In this document: positions 49,820 to 57,890 of the stretch, piece after piece
Position numbering within the stretch: the first letter of the stretch is position 1
Layout: each line of letters opens with the position of its first letter
Source: Myxococcus xanthus
GTDB taxonomy: Bacteria > Myxococcota > Myxococcia > Myxococcales > Myxococcaceae
Direction of reading: 5' to 3'
NCBI RefSeq assembly: GCF_900106535.1
Contig: NZ_FNOH01000012.1
Span: 124,001 to 188,000, forward strand
DNA: 64,000 bases
Made by a program: the position numbers and the translations under genes
The notes under the pieces: model-generated
What the model was told of the DNA's origin: nothing
Database searches by the model: none
The model's input: the letters and a program-made list of their open reading frames with translations, nothing else

Positions 49820-50622
49820 CTGCCCGATTTCGACTCGTTCACTTCATGCCTGACCCCTTCTCGGGCATGCGTGTGCCAGTCGCAGCGCTCGTGCAGCAAG
49901 GGAGTGGCGTACGGGTTGTTCGGGCGCCACATGCTGCTGGTCCCGGCTGCGTCGGCGGCCTTGCTACGTGGCACAACATGCAGGGACTCCTTCGTGGCCT
50001 AGAGTCCGTCGAGAGATTCGACCAGTTGCCAATGAGCCTGGGACCGCATGCCGTCCTTGGTGGGCAGCTCGCCGTTCCAGCACAGGTGAACGACCCGCTG
50101 TCCTGGGTGGCGAAGTTCATCCTCCCTCAGCGCCCCCTCGCTGCCGGCGATGCGCGGGAGTCCGCCTTCCCATCCCCTCGACGAGACTCAGTGGGGAATC
50201 TCTTCTTTCAGACATGGCGCGTAGAGCAGTTCGTGGAGCGCCGCTTCAAAGGGGAGACACTGGGCCTCGAAGATGAGTACGCCGGCAACATCACGCATGC
50301 TGTCATAGGTGCGGAAGAACTTATGTTGATGGAGCCCGTCCTCGGACTCCGGCATGACGTGCAAAACCAGCTTGAGGAAATCAGTAAGAGCTTTCTTGCA
50401 TGGGAGAAACTCCTAGAGCGAAAGCAGGCTCGACGTAAGCCGCGATTCGTCGCTTTCATGTTCTCAAGTCCGCGAGCGACCGTGCGCGAGGCAAAGTCGT
50501 TCCTTGGCATCGCAGAGGCCGAAGTCATCGACGTAGAGGTCCCGACTGAGCGGGACCGTTTTGTTAGCGACATCCGCCGAGTCGGACTCACCAATCCTGT
50601 ACACGCCCATCTTAGAAGTTAA
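49816..50622 (+). CDS. DUF3037-like partner of the HipA-like kinase
   Basis: 268 residues, start overlapping the kinase stop by 4 bp. N-terminus FRLVHFMPDPFSGMRVPVAA matches the start of DUF3037 proteins (hydrophobic-Arg-Tyr/Phe-x-Pro-Asp-x-x-x-Gly-x-x-x-x-Val), which are regularly encoded next to short HipA-like kinases. The C-terminal half is helical (LEEISKSFLAWEKLLERKQ) with a strand RKPRFVAFMFSSPRATVRE. GC is low, about 50% in one line counted. Role unknown; antitoxin, adaptor or substrate are all possible. Confidence 0.65.
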   Translation: MTARFRLVHFMPDPFSGMRVPVAALVQQGSGVRVVRAPHAAGPGCVGGLATWHNMQGLLRGLESVERFDQLPMSLGPHAVLGGQLAVPAQVNDPLSWVAKFILPQRPLAAGDARESAFPSPRRDSVGNLFFQTWRVEQFVERRFKGETLGLEDEYAGNITHAVIGAEELMLMEPVLGLRHDVQNQLEEISKSFLAWEKLLERKQARRKPRFVAFMFSSPRATVREAKSFLGIAEAEVIDVEVPTERDRFVSDIRRVGLTNPVHAHLRS

Positions 50623-50891
50623 GGGGTGTCCATCGCATGTGCGGATGATGGCAGGCGCCTCCGTCACGGAGTGAAGGCTACCGACGAGGGGCGCACTCCT
50701 GTCCCCGGTATCCAGGAAATGGGTACAGCGTTTCCATTCCCAGGGTGTATTCGCTGAGCTGTCTGATTGCCGCGCCTGCCTGCTGCCCCGAGGGGAACCA
50801 CCCGAAGTACGGGAGAGCCGATTTCGTGAACAGGTTCGTTAAGCTGCCGCACTTCGGGTTGAGGCGTTCCGCTCGTACTCCTCGGGTCTGA
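50623..50891. other. degenerate sequence, no gene
   Basis: About 270 bp with short frames only, none with a ribosome site. Fragments such as LSDCRACLLPRGEPPEVRES hint at a decayed immunity-type reading, but I cannot support a gene. Confidence 0.4.
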
Positions 50892-51130
50892 CATAGCCGC
50901 GAGTTCGGGTGCTCAGAAATCCGCCCCGATCAGGTCTTCTATTTCTACCGGTTGTCATTGGATGGGGAGAAGATCCCACCGGACGCGAAGCTCTTCAGGC
51001 CCAGGGGAAAAGCAATCTCGTTGTCATCCGGGAAGATCTTGCCAATGACATCCTCCGCGCGGGTTGCGATGGAATGATCTTCCAGGAGATGGACGACTAC
51101 GGCCGTGAATGGGGAAAGCTGCGAGAATGA
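50892..51130 (+). pseudogene. frameshifted Imm11-like immunity remnant
   Basis: Two frames join into one sensible C-terminal domain: EIRPDQVFYFYRLSLDGEKI then PPDAKLFRPRGK in the first, and after a one-base shift near 51005, SNLVVIREDLANDILRAGCD then GMIFQEMDDYGREWGKL. The ending (a strand, Arg-Glu-Asp-Leu, then Ala-Gly-Cys-x-Gly-Met-x-Phe) resembles Imm11/DUF1629 immunity proteins. An in-frame TGA at 50889 blocks any upstream part and no start exists. The TGA overlaps the ATG of the next broken gene. Confidence 0.6.
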
Positions 51131-51889
51131 ATACCCCGAACATGCGTGCCGTCGAGGCAGCCGCGAGCGCCAAGGCCGCGTTGCTGGAGGAAGAGCTGGA
51201 GCAGGGCCAACGTCCGCCGGACGAGGTCGAGCGCATCCTCTTCCATCTCTCGCGGCACACGCGCGCCGCCGCCATCGCCCAGTTGCTCGCGTATGCGGAT
51301 GGAGCCACCTTCCGCGATCGGCTGGTTCGCTCCGGGCAGCCCCACCGCCGGCGGCTCCAATGGGCGACGGGCGAGCTGCGGCCCTTCAACCGCTTCACCG
51401 CGACGGGCCATTACGGGCCGCTCTGCGACTCACTGGCCCCGGGGTGGGCGAGTTGGCCCACGACATTGCCCGCCTGTCGGCGGACACGCCCGTGAAGGGC
51501 CACGAGTTCGAGGAGGACTTCCTCTAGGCGCGCCTGCTCGGCCTCCTCATCGCCACCGAAGAAGACGCGGTACCCGGTCGCGCGGAGCCACTGCTGGACG
51601 CCTTGGAGCGGGGCATGGACGGTCAGGACTTCCCCCGGCTGCCCACATGGTGCCGGGCCCTCCTGGTGCGAGGACAGGAGGGCATTGACGCCACCTTCCA
51701 AGCGCTCCTGAAGGAACGAGAGCACCACTGCCACACGCAGGCGAAATCCTTCATGCCCAGGGATGAAGAGTCGGAGACGGAGCCCTTCATCTTCGTGGGG
51801 GCATGGCGCTCCTGCATCTGGCCGAGCGTCGCGGGCTCTCGGCGCAGTCCGACTATCTCTTCCTGCCCAGCCTCGCCCGTGCGGGCTGA
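51127..51889 (+). pseudogene. Imm49-like immunity gene with multiple lesions
   Basis: The original gene can be followed across lesions. ATG at 51127 gives MNTPNMRAVEAAASAKAALL to FNRFTATGHYGPLCDSLA; near 51440 the reading shifts frame to VGELAHDIARLSADTPVKGH then EFEEDFL; a TAG at 51525-51527 stops it; the same frame continues ARLLGLLIATEEDAVPGRAE to EPFIFVG; near 51800 it shifts again to MALLHLAERRGLSAQSDYLF then LPSLARAG and stops at 51889. The assembled protein (~250 residues) matches the Imm49 family of polymorphic-toxin immunity proteins. Two frameshifts plus a stop make it dead. Confidence 0.7.
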
Positions 51890-52162
51890 AACGCTGGTTT
51901 GCCATCATGCGCACGGGCAACCAGGCCACTCGCGGATTCCATCCTGTCAGACGCCACGCCGCGTCCCGTCGCTCGACCTCGGCGGAATCCAGAGGCGTCA
52001 CGGGGCTGTCCCCGGGCTCCCAACTCCGGGCAGGGGCGCACTGCGCCCAGGTGTCGGCGAGGGTGTTCCCGGGTCCATCGCTCGCAGTGGTTTCCTCATG
52101 TCGGACCGCCCGGCCGGACCCCCGTCGGGTCCAACAGGAAGCAGGCGCCAGATGCGCCTGGC

Positions 52163-52233
52163 TCCGAACTAGCTCACTGGTAGAGCACAGGTCCAAATCC
52201 TGCGGAGAAGGTTCGATTCCTTCGTTCAATCCA
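52163..52233 (+). tRNA. degenerate tRNA (pseudo-tRNA)
   Basis: D-arm TAGCTCACTGGTAGAGCA is good (GCTC/GAGC) and the T-arm GAAGG-TTCGATT-CCTTC is perfect, followed by a CCA at 52231-52233. The anticodon arm CAGG-TCCAAAT-CCTG has only four pairs and lacks T33; it would look like a tRNA-Trp-type arm (CCA anticodon) if two bases were deleted. The acceptor pairs only four of seven (GAAC/GTTC), and there is no discriminator base. I judge it a decayed tRNA or a recombination remnant at the end of the accessory region. Confidence 0.5.
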
Positions 52234-52541
52234 GAGGGTTCCGCCGCGAGCTGACGTGAGCGCGGGTCCACCGCTTCCCACTCCTCCCACCTCGATGCCC
52301 GGCGATTCGCCAGGGCGACAAGGCCCCTTCCGAGCTGTCAGCGGAAGCCCCTGCCGCCGTCCGCGGAGGTGCCCGGCGCGCAGGCGCGAGCAGCCAGGAA
52401 GCGGCCAGGACAGGCGGTCCGCGCTCCACGTCCGTGAACGGTGGGGCCCTCACTTTTCAGCAGTACCCGGGACACACGCGGCAACGCGCACTGAAACGTC
52501 CCGGTTCTTCAAGCTCCCCGGAGGGGGAAAGGAGGTGCGCG
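52234..52541. other. intergenic region upstream of the SPFH gene
   Basis: About 300 bp. GC-rich, no gene seen. Only notable element is the strong Shine-Dalgarno AAAGGAGGTGCGCG at its end. It must contain the promoter of the SPFH-protein gene. Confidence 0.45.
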
Positions 52542-53666
52542 ATGAGCATCATGCGTGTGGATATCGGGCAGAATGAGCGGGCGTTCGTGCTGGTGGACGA
52601 GAAGCCGGAGCGCTACCTCGTTCCCGGCCGGTACTGGCTGCTCCACCCCTTCCGAAAGGTGCGGCTGGTGCGCGTGAGCACCGAGCAGCCGCTCGTCCAG
52701 CTCGACCCGGCGTTCCTGCCCCTCGTGCCGGAGACGGACCTGCAGGTCGTGGAGCTGAGTGCCGACGAGCGCGCCATCCTCTTCCACAAGGGCCGCCCCG
52801 TGCGGTGGCTCGGCCGGGGCCTGCACCAGGTGTGGACGGTGGAGCGCCTTCCCAGCCGTCAGCTGACGCCCGGCGCGCCCACCGTGCGCGTGGAGCGCGT
52901 GGACACCTCGGGTGTCACCACGGCGCCGCTGCGTGACGACGTGCGTGCCCTGGTCCCCACCAGCGACTACACAGAGGCCACCGCCACTGAGGGCACCGTC
53001 GTGCTCCGCTACGTGGATGGCGTGCTGGACGCCGAACTTCCTCCGGGCCGTCACGCCGCGTGGACCGTCGCCCGCAAGGTGCAGCTGGCCGTCATCGACC
53101 TGCGTGAGCGCCTGCTCCACGTCACCGGCCAGGAGGTGATGACGAAGGACCGCGTCACGCTGCGCCTCAACCTGTCAGCGGCCTTCCGCGTCTCGGACGC
53201 GCGCCGGCTCGCCGTCGTGTCCCGCGCTCCGGATGACGTCCTCTACCTGGCCATGCAACTGGCCGCGCGCGAGGCCGTGTCGGAGCGGACGCTGGATGAG
53301 CTGCTCGCCTCGCGAGAAGCCGTGGCCGAAAGCCTCTTCACCCAGGTGAAGGACCGCGCCCACACGGTGGGCCTGGACCTGCTGCGCTTCGGCATCAAGG
53401 ACGTCGTCCTCCCGGGTGAGATGAAGGAGCTGCTCAACCGCGTCATCCAGGCGCAGAAGGAAGCGGAGGCCAACGTCATCCTGCGACGCGAGGAGACGGC
53501 CGCCACCCGCTCCATGGCGCAGACGGCCAAGGTGCTGGCGGAGAACCCGCTGCTGGTGCGCCTCAAGGAACTGGAAGCCTACAAGGACCTCGCGTCCAAG
53601 GTGGGGCAGGTGCACCTCGTCCTCGGCGAGGGCGCGGTGCCCACCCTGCAACTCAAGAGTCACTGA
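52542..53666 (+). CDS. slipin/stomatin-like SPFH protein
   Basis: 374 residues, start fixed by AAAGGAGG. There is no N-terminal membrane helix. Residues ~10-170 are beta-rich (VGQ-like segments ERYLVPGRYWLLHPFRKVRL, RAILFHKGRPVRWLGRGLHQ), then the SPFH core: QLAVIDLRERLLHVTGQEVM, TKDRVTLRLNLSAAFRVSDA, then TLDELLASREAVAESLFTQV and a coiled tail LLNRVIQAQKEAEANVILRR. Domain order fits stomatin-like membrane scaffolds, with an extra N-terminal domain in place of the membrane anchor. Role unknown. Confidence 0.85.
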   Translation: MSIMRVDIGQNERAFVLVDEKPERYLVPGRYWLLHPFRKVRLVRVSTEQPLVQLDPAFLPLVPETDLQVVELSADERAILFHKGRPVRWLGRGLHQVWTVERLPSRQLTPGAPTVRVERVDTSGVTTAPLRDDVRALVPTSDYTEATATEGTVVLRYVDGVLDAELPPGRHAAWTVARKVQLAVIDLRERLLHVTGQEVMTKDRVTLRLNLSAAFRVSDARRLAVVSRAPDDVLYLAMQLAAREAVSERTLDELLASREAVAESLFTQVKDRAHTVGLDLLRFGIKDVVLPGEMKELLNRVIQAQKEAEANVILRREETAATRSMAQTAKVLAENPLLVRLKELEAYKDLASKVGQVHLVLGEGAVPTLQLKSH

Positions 53667-53721
53667 CTCGCAAATCAATCTCGGGTTACCCTCGCGGCCC
53701 CACACCCGCGAGGAGCCCGAG

Positions 53722-55536
53722 ATGTCGTCTTCGAACCACTACGTCCCCAACCTGCGCGATATCGAATTCAACCTCTTCGAGTTCCTCGATATCGGCCAAG
53801 CCTCGCTGGGCCACGCACCCTTTGGCGACCTGGACGAGACGGCCGCACGCCAGATGCTCCAGATGTTCGCCCAGCTCAGCACCAACGAGCTGGCCCAGAG
53901 CTTCGAAGAGCCGGAGCACAACCCGCCGAAGCTCGAGAATGGCGAGGTGACGCTGCCGCCCGGACTGAAGAAGGCGATGAACGCCTTCTTCGACGCGGGC
54001 ATGCACCTGCTGGAGCAGCCGCCACACCTGGGCGGCCTGGGCGCGCCGCCCTCCCTGGGCTGGGCCGCGTTCGAGCTGCTGGTGGGCGCCAATGCCTCGC
54101 TGGCCTTCTACACGCTGGGCAACCTGCTGGCGCGCATCATCGACCGGCTGGGCACGGACGCGCAGAAGCAGCGCTTCCTGCCGCACATGCTGGACCGCCG
54201 CTGGGGTGGCTCCATGGTGCTCACCGAGCCCGACGCCGGCAGTGACGTGGGCGCCGCCCGCACCAAGGCCCGCCGCGTCTCCGACGACGTCTGGGAAATC
54301 GAAGGGGTGAAGCGCTTCATCACCAACGGCGACTCGGACATGTCCGAGAACATCATCCACATGGTGCTCGCGCGTCCGGAGGGCGCGGCGCCTGGCACCA
54401 AGGGCCTGTCGCTGTTCGTCGTGCCCAAGTACTGGGTGAATGAGGACGGCAGCCTGGGTGAAGCCAACGGCGTGGTGTGCACCAAGCTGGAGAAGAAGAT
54501 GGGGCTCAAGGGCTCCGTCACCTGTGAGATGACCTTCGGCGACGGGAAGCCCTGTCGCGGCCTGCTGCTGGGCGAGGTCCACGACGGCATCCGGCAGATG
54601 TTCTACATCATCGAGCAGGCCCGCATGGCGGTGGGCGTGAAGTCCATGGCCACGCTGTCCGCCGGCTACGGCCGCGCGCTGGCCTTCTCCAAGGACCGCC
54701 TCCAGGGCGCGGACCTGATGCAGGCCCGGGACAAGACGGCGCCCCGCGTGCCCATCTTCCGTCACCCCGACGTGCGCCGCATGCTGATGGCGCAGAAGGC
54801 CCACGCGGAGGGCATGCGCGCGCTGTGCCTCTACACCGCGTTCATCCAGGACGGCGTGGAGCGCAAGGGCGGCCACCGCGCCACCGAGGCGGGCGAGCTG
54901 GACACGCTCAACGACATGCTGCTGCCGCTGGTGAAGGGCTACTGCTCGGAGAAGGCCTACGAGCTGCTGGCGCTGTCGCTCCAGGTCCACGGCGGCTCCG
55001 GCTACCTGCAGGACTACCCGGTGGAGCAGTACATCCGGGACCAGAAAATCGACACGCTCTACGAGGGCACCACGCACATCCAGGCGCTCGACTTGCTCAT
55101 GCGCAAGGTGGCGCGTGACGGCGGCGCGACGCTCCAGGGCCTGCTGTCCCAGATTCGCGAGACGGCCGAGCGCACCGGAGAGGGCAAGGAGTTGGAGGCC
55201 GAGCGCGCCGCGCTGGGCCGCGCGCTGGGCGACTTGGAGACGATGCTCGGCACGCTGATGGGCAAGCTGGGCGAGTCCATCTATCACGTGGGCCTGCAGG
55301 GCAACCGCGTGCTGGCCGCCGTCGCGGAGGTCGTCATCGGCTGGCTGCTGGTGCGCCACGCGGAGGTCGCGCTGGAGCGCATGAAGAGCAACCCCGGGGA
55401 CCGCGCCTTCTACGTGGGCAAGCTCGCCAGCGCCCGCTGGTTCTGCCACGAGGTGCTACCCGGCGTCGCCCACGCCGCCCGCATGGTGGAGCACGGCAAC
55501 CTGGACCTGATGGAGGTGCCGGAAGAGTCGTTCTGA
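53722..55536 (+). CDS. acyl-CoA dehydrogenase family protein (long form)
   Basis: 604 residues, the length of the FadE/AidB-like long group. N-terminal helices, then FAD region VLTEPDAGSDVGAARTKARR, ITNGDSDMSENIIHMVLARP, CEMTFGDGKPCRGLLLGE, and QVHGGSGYLQDYPVEQYIRD with LYEGTTHIQALDLLMRKVAR. The catalytic Glu is probably that of LYEGTTHIQ, as in related long ACADs. C-terminal ~130 residues are the extra helical domain. Acyl-CoA (beta-oxidation) substrate expected. The gene is preceded by GAGGAG. Confidence 0.93.
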   Translation: MSSSNHYVPNLRDIEFNLFEFLDIGQASLGHAPFGDLDETAARQMLQMFAQLSTNELAQSFEEPEHNPPKLENGEVTLPPGLKKAMNAFFDAGMHLLEQPPHLGGLGAPPSLGWAAFELLVGANASLAFYTLGNLLARIIDRLGTDAQKQRFLPHMLDRRWGGSMVLTEPDAGSDVGAARTKARRVSDDVWEIEGVKRFITNGDSDMSENIIHMVLARPEGAAPGTKGLSLFVVPKYWVNEDGSLGEANGVVCTKLEKKMGLKGSVTCEMTFGDGKPCRGLLLGEVHDGIRQMFYIIEQARMAVGVKSMATLSAGYGRALAFSKDRLQGADLMQARDKTAPRVPIFRHPDVRRMLMAQKAHAEGMRALCLYTAFIQDGVERKGGHRATEAGELDTLNDMLLPLVKGYCSEKAYELLALSLQVHGGSGYLQDYPVEQYIRDQKIDTLYEGTTHIQALDLLMRKVARDGGATLQGLLSQIRETAERTGEGKELEAERAALGRALGDLETMLGTLMGKLGESIYHVGLQGNRVLAAVAEVVIGWLLVRHAEVALERMKSNPGDRAFYVGKLASARWFCHEVLPGVAHAARMVEHGNLDLMEVPEESF

Positions 55537-55602
55537 CGCGGAGACACCCAGGCGAGCCTGGCCACCGGTGCCAGGCCCGCCGTCGCGGCCGGGAGGCGCT
55601 CG

Positions 55603-56718
55603 CTACTTCCTCAGCGCGTCCCCCGGCACCGGCAGCCCGCGCGCCGCCAGGTCACGCTCCACGTACAGCCGCAGGACATGCATGAAGTCCTGCGCGTTCG
55701 TCACCACGCCAAAGGCCTGGTGCGTGCCGCGGTCCTTCAGCTTGCTCACCACGAACTCGGACGAGTCCACGCAGATGGTGGGCAGCTCCCGCAATGAGCC
55801 GTCCTTCTCCGTGACGAACGCCGGCAGCATGTTGCCGGTGGCGATGGCATGCAGCGCCGTGGCGATCATCACCGCCATGGTGGACTTCACCGCGTGCTCG
55901 CGCATGGCCACCTGCGCCTCCAGGTTGTCCGTCACCACGTCCGGCAGCGGCCCGTCGTCACGGATGGAGCCCGTCAGCACGAAGGGCACCTTGTGCACCA
56001 CGCACGCGTGCATGATGCCGCTGGTAATCACCCCGGCCTCCACTGCCTTGGCGATGGAGCCCGCCGCCCGCACCTTGTTGATGGCGCGCATGTGCAAGCC
56101 GTGGCCGCCCGAGGTGGCCTCGCCCGAGCCGCTCATCCCCAGCGTGGTCCCGAAGATGGAGGCTTCGATGTCATGCACCGCCACCGCGTTGCCCGCCAGC
56201 AGCGCGCCCACGAAGCCATTGGCGACAAACCACGTCATGTCCGCGCGCGCCCGCGAATGCACCAGCGCCGGCCCCGTCACCCAGATGGGGTAGCCCCCGC
56301 GCTCTCGCTCGTCCACCAGCACCCGGGCCATGTGCGCGTAGTCGATGGGCTTCTCGCGGGACACCGCGCTCGTCATGAACTTGAACTCCCCCTCGCCCTC
56401 ATCCGCGAGGTAGGCGGAGTTCACGAACACGCCTTCGCTGCCATCCTCCGCGAAGCCTACCACCACGTGCTCGCCCGCACGCACGCGACGGCCTTCGCGA
56501 ATCCACAGCTCGCCTTGGGCATCCAGCACCAGCGCCCCGTCCATGCGCGGCTCGCGCGGCATGCGCCACGCGCCGCCCACGCGCACGTAGGTGGGTAGAT
56601 TCGTCGTGGTGAAGAAGCCCTCCGGCAACACGCCGTCCGCAGGCGCAGGCTGGAAGCGCGCGTCCGGACAGGAGGAGAAACGCGCGGCCGTGAAGTCAGG
56701 ATGAGGAATGGAGCTCAC
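55603..56718 (-). CDS. TIGR00300/ornithine cyclodeaminase-like protein
   Basis: 371 residues. The centre and C-terminus match the LOR/SDH (TIGR00300) conserved region: IWVTGPALVHSRARADMTWF, VGALLAGNAVAVHDIEASIF, GTTLGMSGSGEATSGGHGLH, AGSIAKAVEAGVITSGIMHA, FVLTGSIRDDGPLPDVVTDN. This domain binds NAD and in cyanobacterial AgrE/ArgZ and archaeal relatives performs ornithine cyclodeamination. The N-terminal ~110 residues differ and no guanidine-modifying catalytic domain is present. Proposed product: an NAD-dependent ornithine cyclodeaminase or related dehydrogenase. Confidence 0.82.
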   Translation of the reverse strand: MSSIPHPDFTAARFSSCPDARFQPAPADGVLPEGFFTTTNLPTYVRVGGAWRMPREPRMDGALVLDAQGELWIREGRRVRAGEHVVVGFAEDGSEGVFVNSAYLADEGEGEFKFMTSAVSREKPIDYAHMARVLVDERERGGYPIWVTGPALVHSRARADMTWFVANGFVGALLAGNAVAVHDIEASIFGTTLGMSGSGEATSGGHGLHMRAINKVRAAGSIAKAVEAGVITSGIMHACVVHKVPFVLTGSIRDDGPLPDVVTDNLEAQVAMREHAVKSTMAVMIATALHAIATGNMLPAFVTEKDGSLRELPTICVDSSEFVVSKLKDRGTHQAFGVVTNAQDFMHVLRLYVERDLAARGLPVPGDALRK

Positions 56719-56817
56719 ACCAGCACCATGCGCGGAGCCCTCGCCCGCTTCAAGCGCCTCGGCATCCGCGGACCACCAGATGTCAGGGGACGACAGTAAA
56801 GCCGGGATTGCGCGTCA

Positions 56818-57106
56818 CTACATCCGCGCGTCCACACCCACTCCGCCCAGCCGTGGACGGCTGCTGGCCGAGGCCAGCTCACGACGCAGCAACTCCGCAT
56901 AGCGAGCCGCGGCATGCCGCAGCCGGGCCGCCTCGTCTGGAGCGTGGGCGTCGTAGGATGCGGCGGCCAGCGCCTCCGCGTCCAGCGACGGTTCCACCGC
57001 CGCGCCCGCCAAATCCCAGGACAGGTCCTGGCAGCCCACCAGGTCGTGCGCCCGGTTCGCGGATGCTCTCCGGACACCAGTAGCGCGGCGCTCCCTCAGT
57101 CCTCAT
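56818..57106 (-). pseudogene. C-terminal remnant with kinase-like motif
   Basis: Minus-strand reading up to the stop at 56818: ASANRAHDLVGCQDLSWDLA then GAAVEP and a helical tail ARLRHAAARYAELLRRELAS. Asp-Leu-x-Trp-Asp-Leu-Ala-Gly resembles the metal-binding Asp loop of aminoglycoside-phosphotransferase-like kinases. Upstream, a possible continuation (RTEGAPRYWCPESIRE) is in another frame, and the region then overlaps the phosphatase gene. No start or ribosome site; likely a truncated, frameshifted gene. Confidence 0.4.
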
Positions 57107-57659
57107 TCCCGCGGGAAGCGGGTGGCGGCTGGGTCAGGTGGCTGTGCGCAATCGCGGCCAGCTCCTCCAACCTGGGCACACGCCACGTCGCCGCGTTCCG
57201 CTGACGCCAGGCATCCGCCCACGCCATGAAGGTGCGCAGTTGCTCCGTGCTGGGTGACACCTGCCAGCGCCGCCGCTTCGCCAGGGACAGCGCCTCCAAC
57301 GGTGGATGCCCCAGCGCCACCAGGACGCACAAGGCGAGCAGCGCGCTGCGCCCCACCCCATGCTCACAGTGGATGTAGACCTTGTGGCCCCGAGCCAGTT
57401 GGTCCGTCACCCACGCGACGCCGTCATCCAGCCGGTCGCCACGGATGGCCCGGAGGTCCTCGGTGGGCAGGTGCAACAAGGTGATGCCGTGCTCGCGCAG
57501 GACGTGCTCGTCGTCACAGTCCTCCACCCGCACGTCCACCACATAGCGGATGCCAAGCGCCCCCGCGAGGTGCTCCGCCGTATCGATGGGGAAGCGGCCC
57601 CCCACCGCCAGCGAGGGCAGCACCCAGTCCAGGTTCAATCTCCGGGACAGCGCGCTCAT
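57096..57659 (-). CDS. dual-specificity-type phosphatase (second copy)
   Basis: 187 residues from the ATG at 57659. Active-site loop VYIHCEHGVGRSALLAL (HCxxGxxR) and candidate acid Asp in PTEDLRAIRG. It shares layout and the HCEHGVGR spelling with the phosphatase that ends the inositol-lipid operon (25441-26022): both have LDWVLPSLAVGG-like or NDWLYVGG starts. Substrate unknown; phosphotyrosine/serine proteins or phosphoinositides are possible. Single gene. Confidence 0.85.
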   Translation of the reverse strand: MSALSRRLNLDWVLPSLAVGGRFPIDTAEHLAGALGIRYVVDVRVEDCDDEHVLREHGITLLHLPTEDLRAIRGDRLDDGVAWVTDQLARGHKVYIHCEHGVGRSALLALCVLVALGHPPLEALSLAKRRRWQVSPSTEQLRTFMAWADAWRQRNAATWRVPRLEELAAIAHSHLTQPPPASRGNED

Positions 57660-57890
57660 GCCGCCCAAGGTAGGGCAGCTCGCTCGCGCTGGCAGCCTCC
57701 GCGGACGCCAGGACGCATTTTGAAGTGTTTTTCGACCCACCTTCCGGAAAATTCGCTGGAATCACGGGGGGTTCCGGGCGCTGGCCTTGAAAATCAAGAA
57801 GCACGCAACTCCGGGTCTCAAGCTCCGAGAATAGGTGCAAGACGTACATGCGGCGCCCTCGCGCCGCTCCAGACCCCTACGGAGCCCCCC

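Noticed and set aside
50664-50894. 76-codon minus-strand frame
   Set aside because: No ribosome site or recognisable sequence in a decaying region; not supported as a gene.
56715-57077. 120-codon minus-strand frame beside the TIGR00300 gene
   Set aside because: Trp/Arg-rich reading out of frame with the more sensible remnant at 56818-57106.
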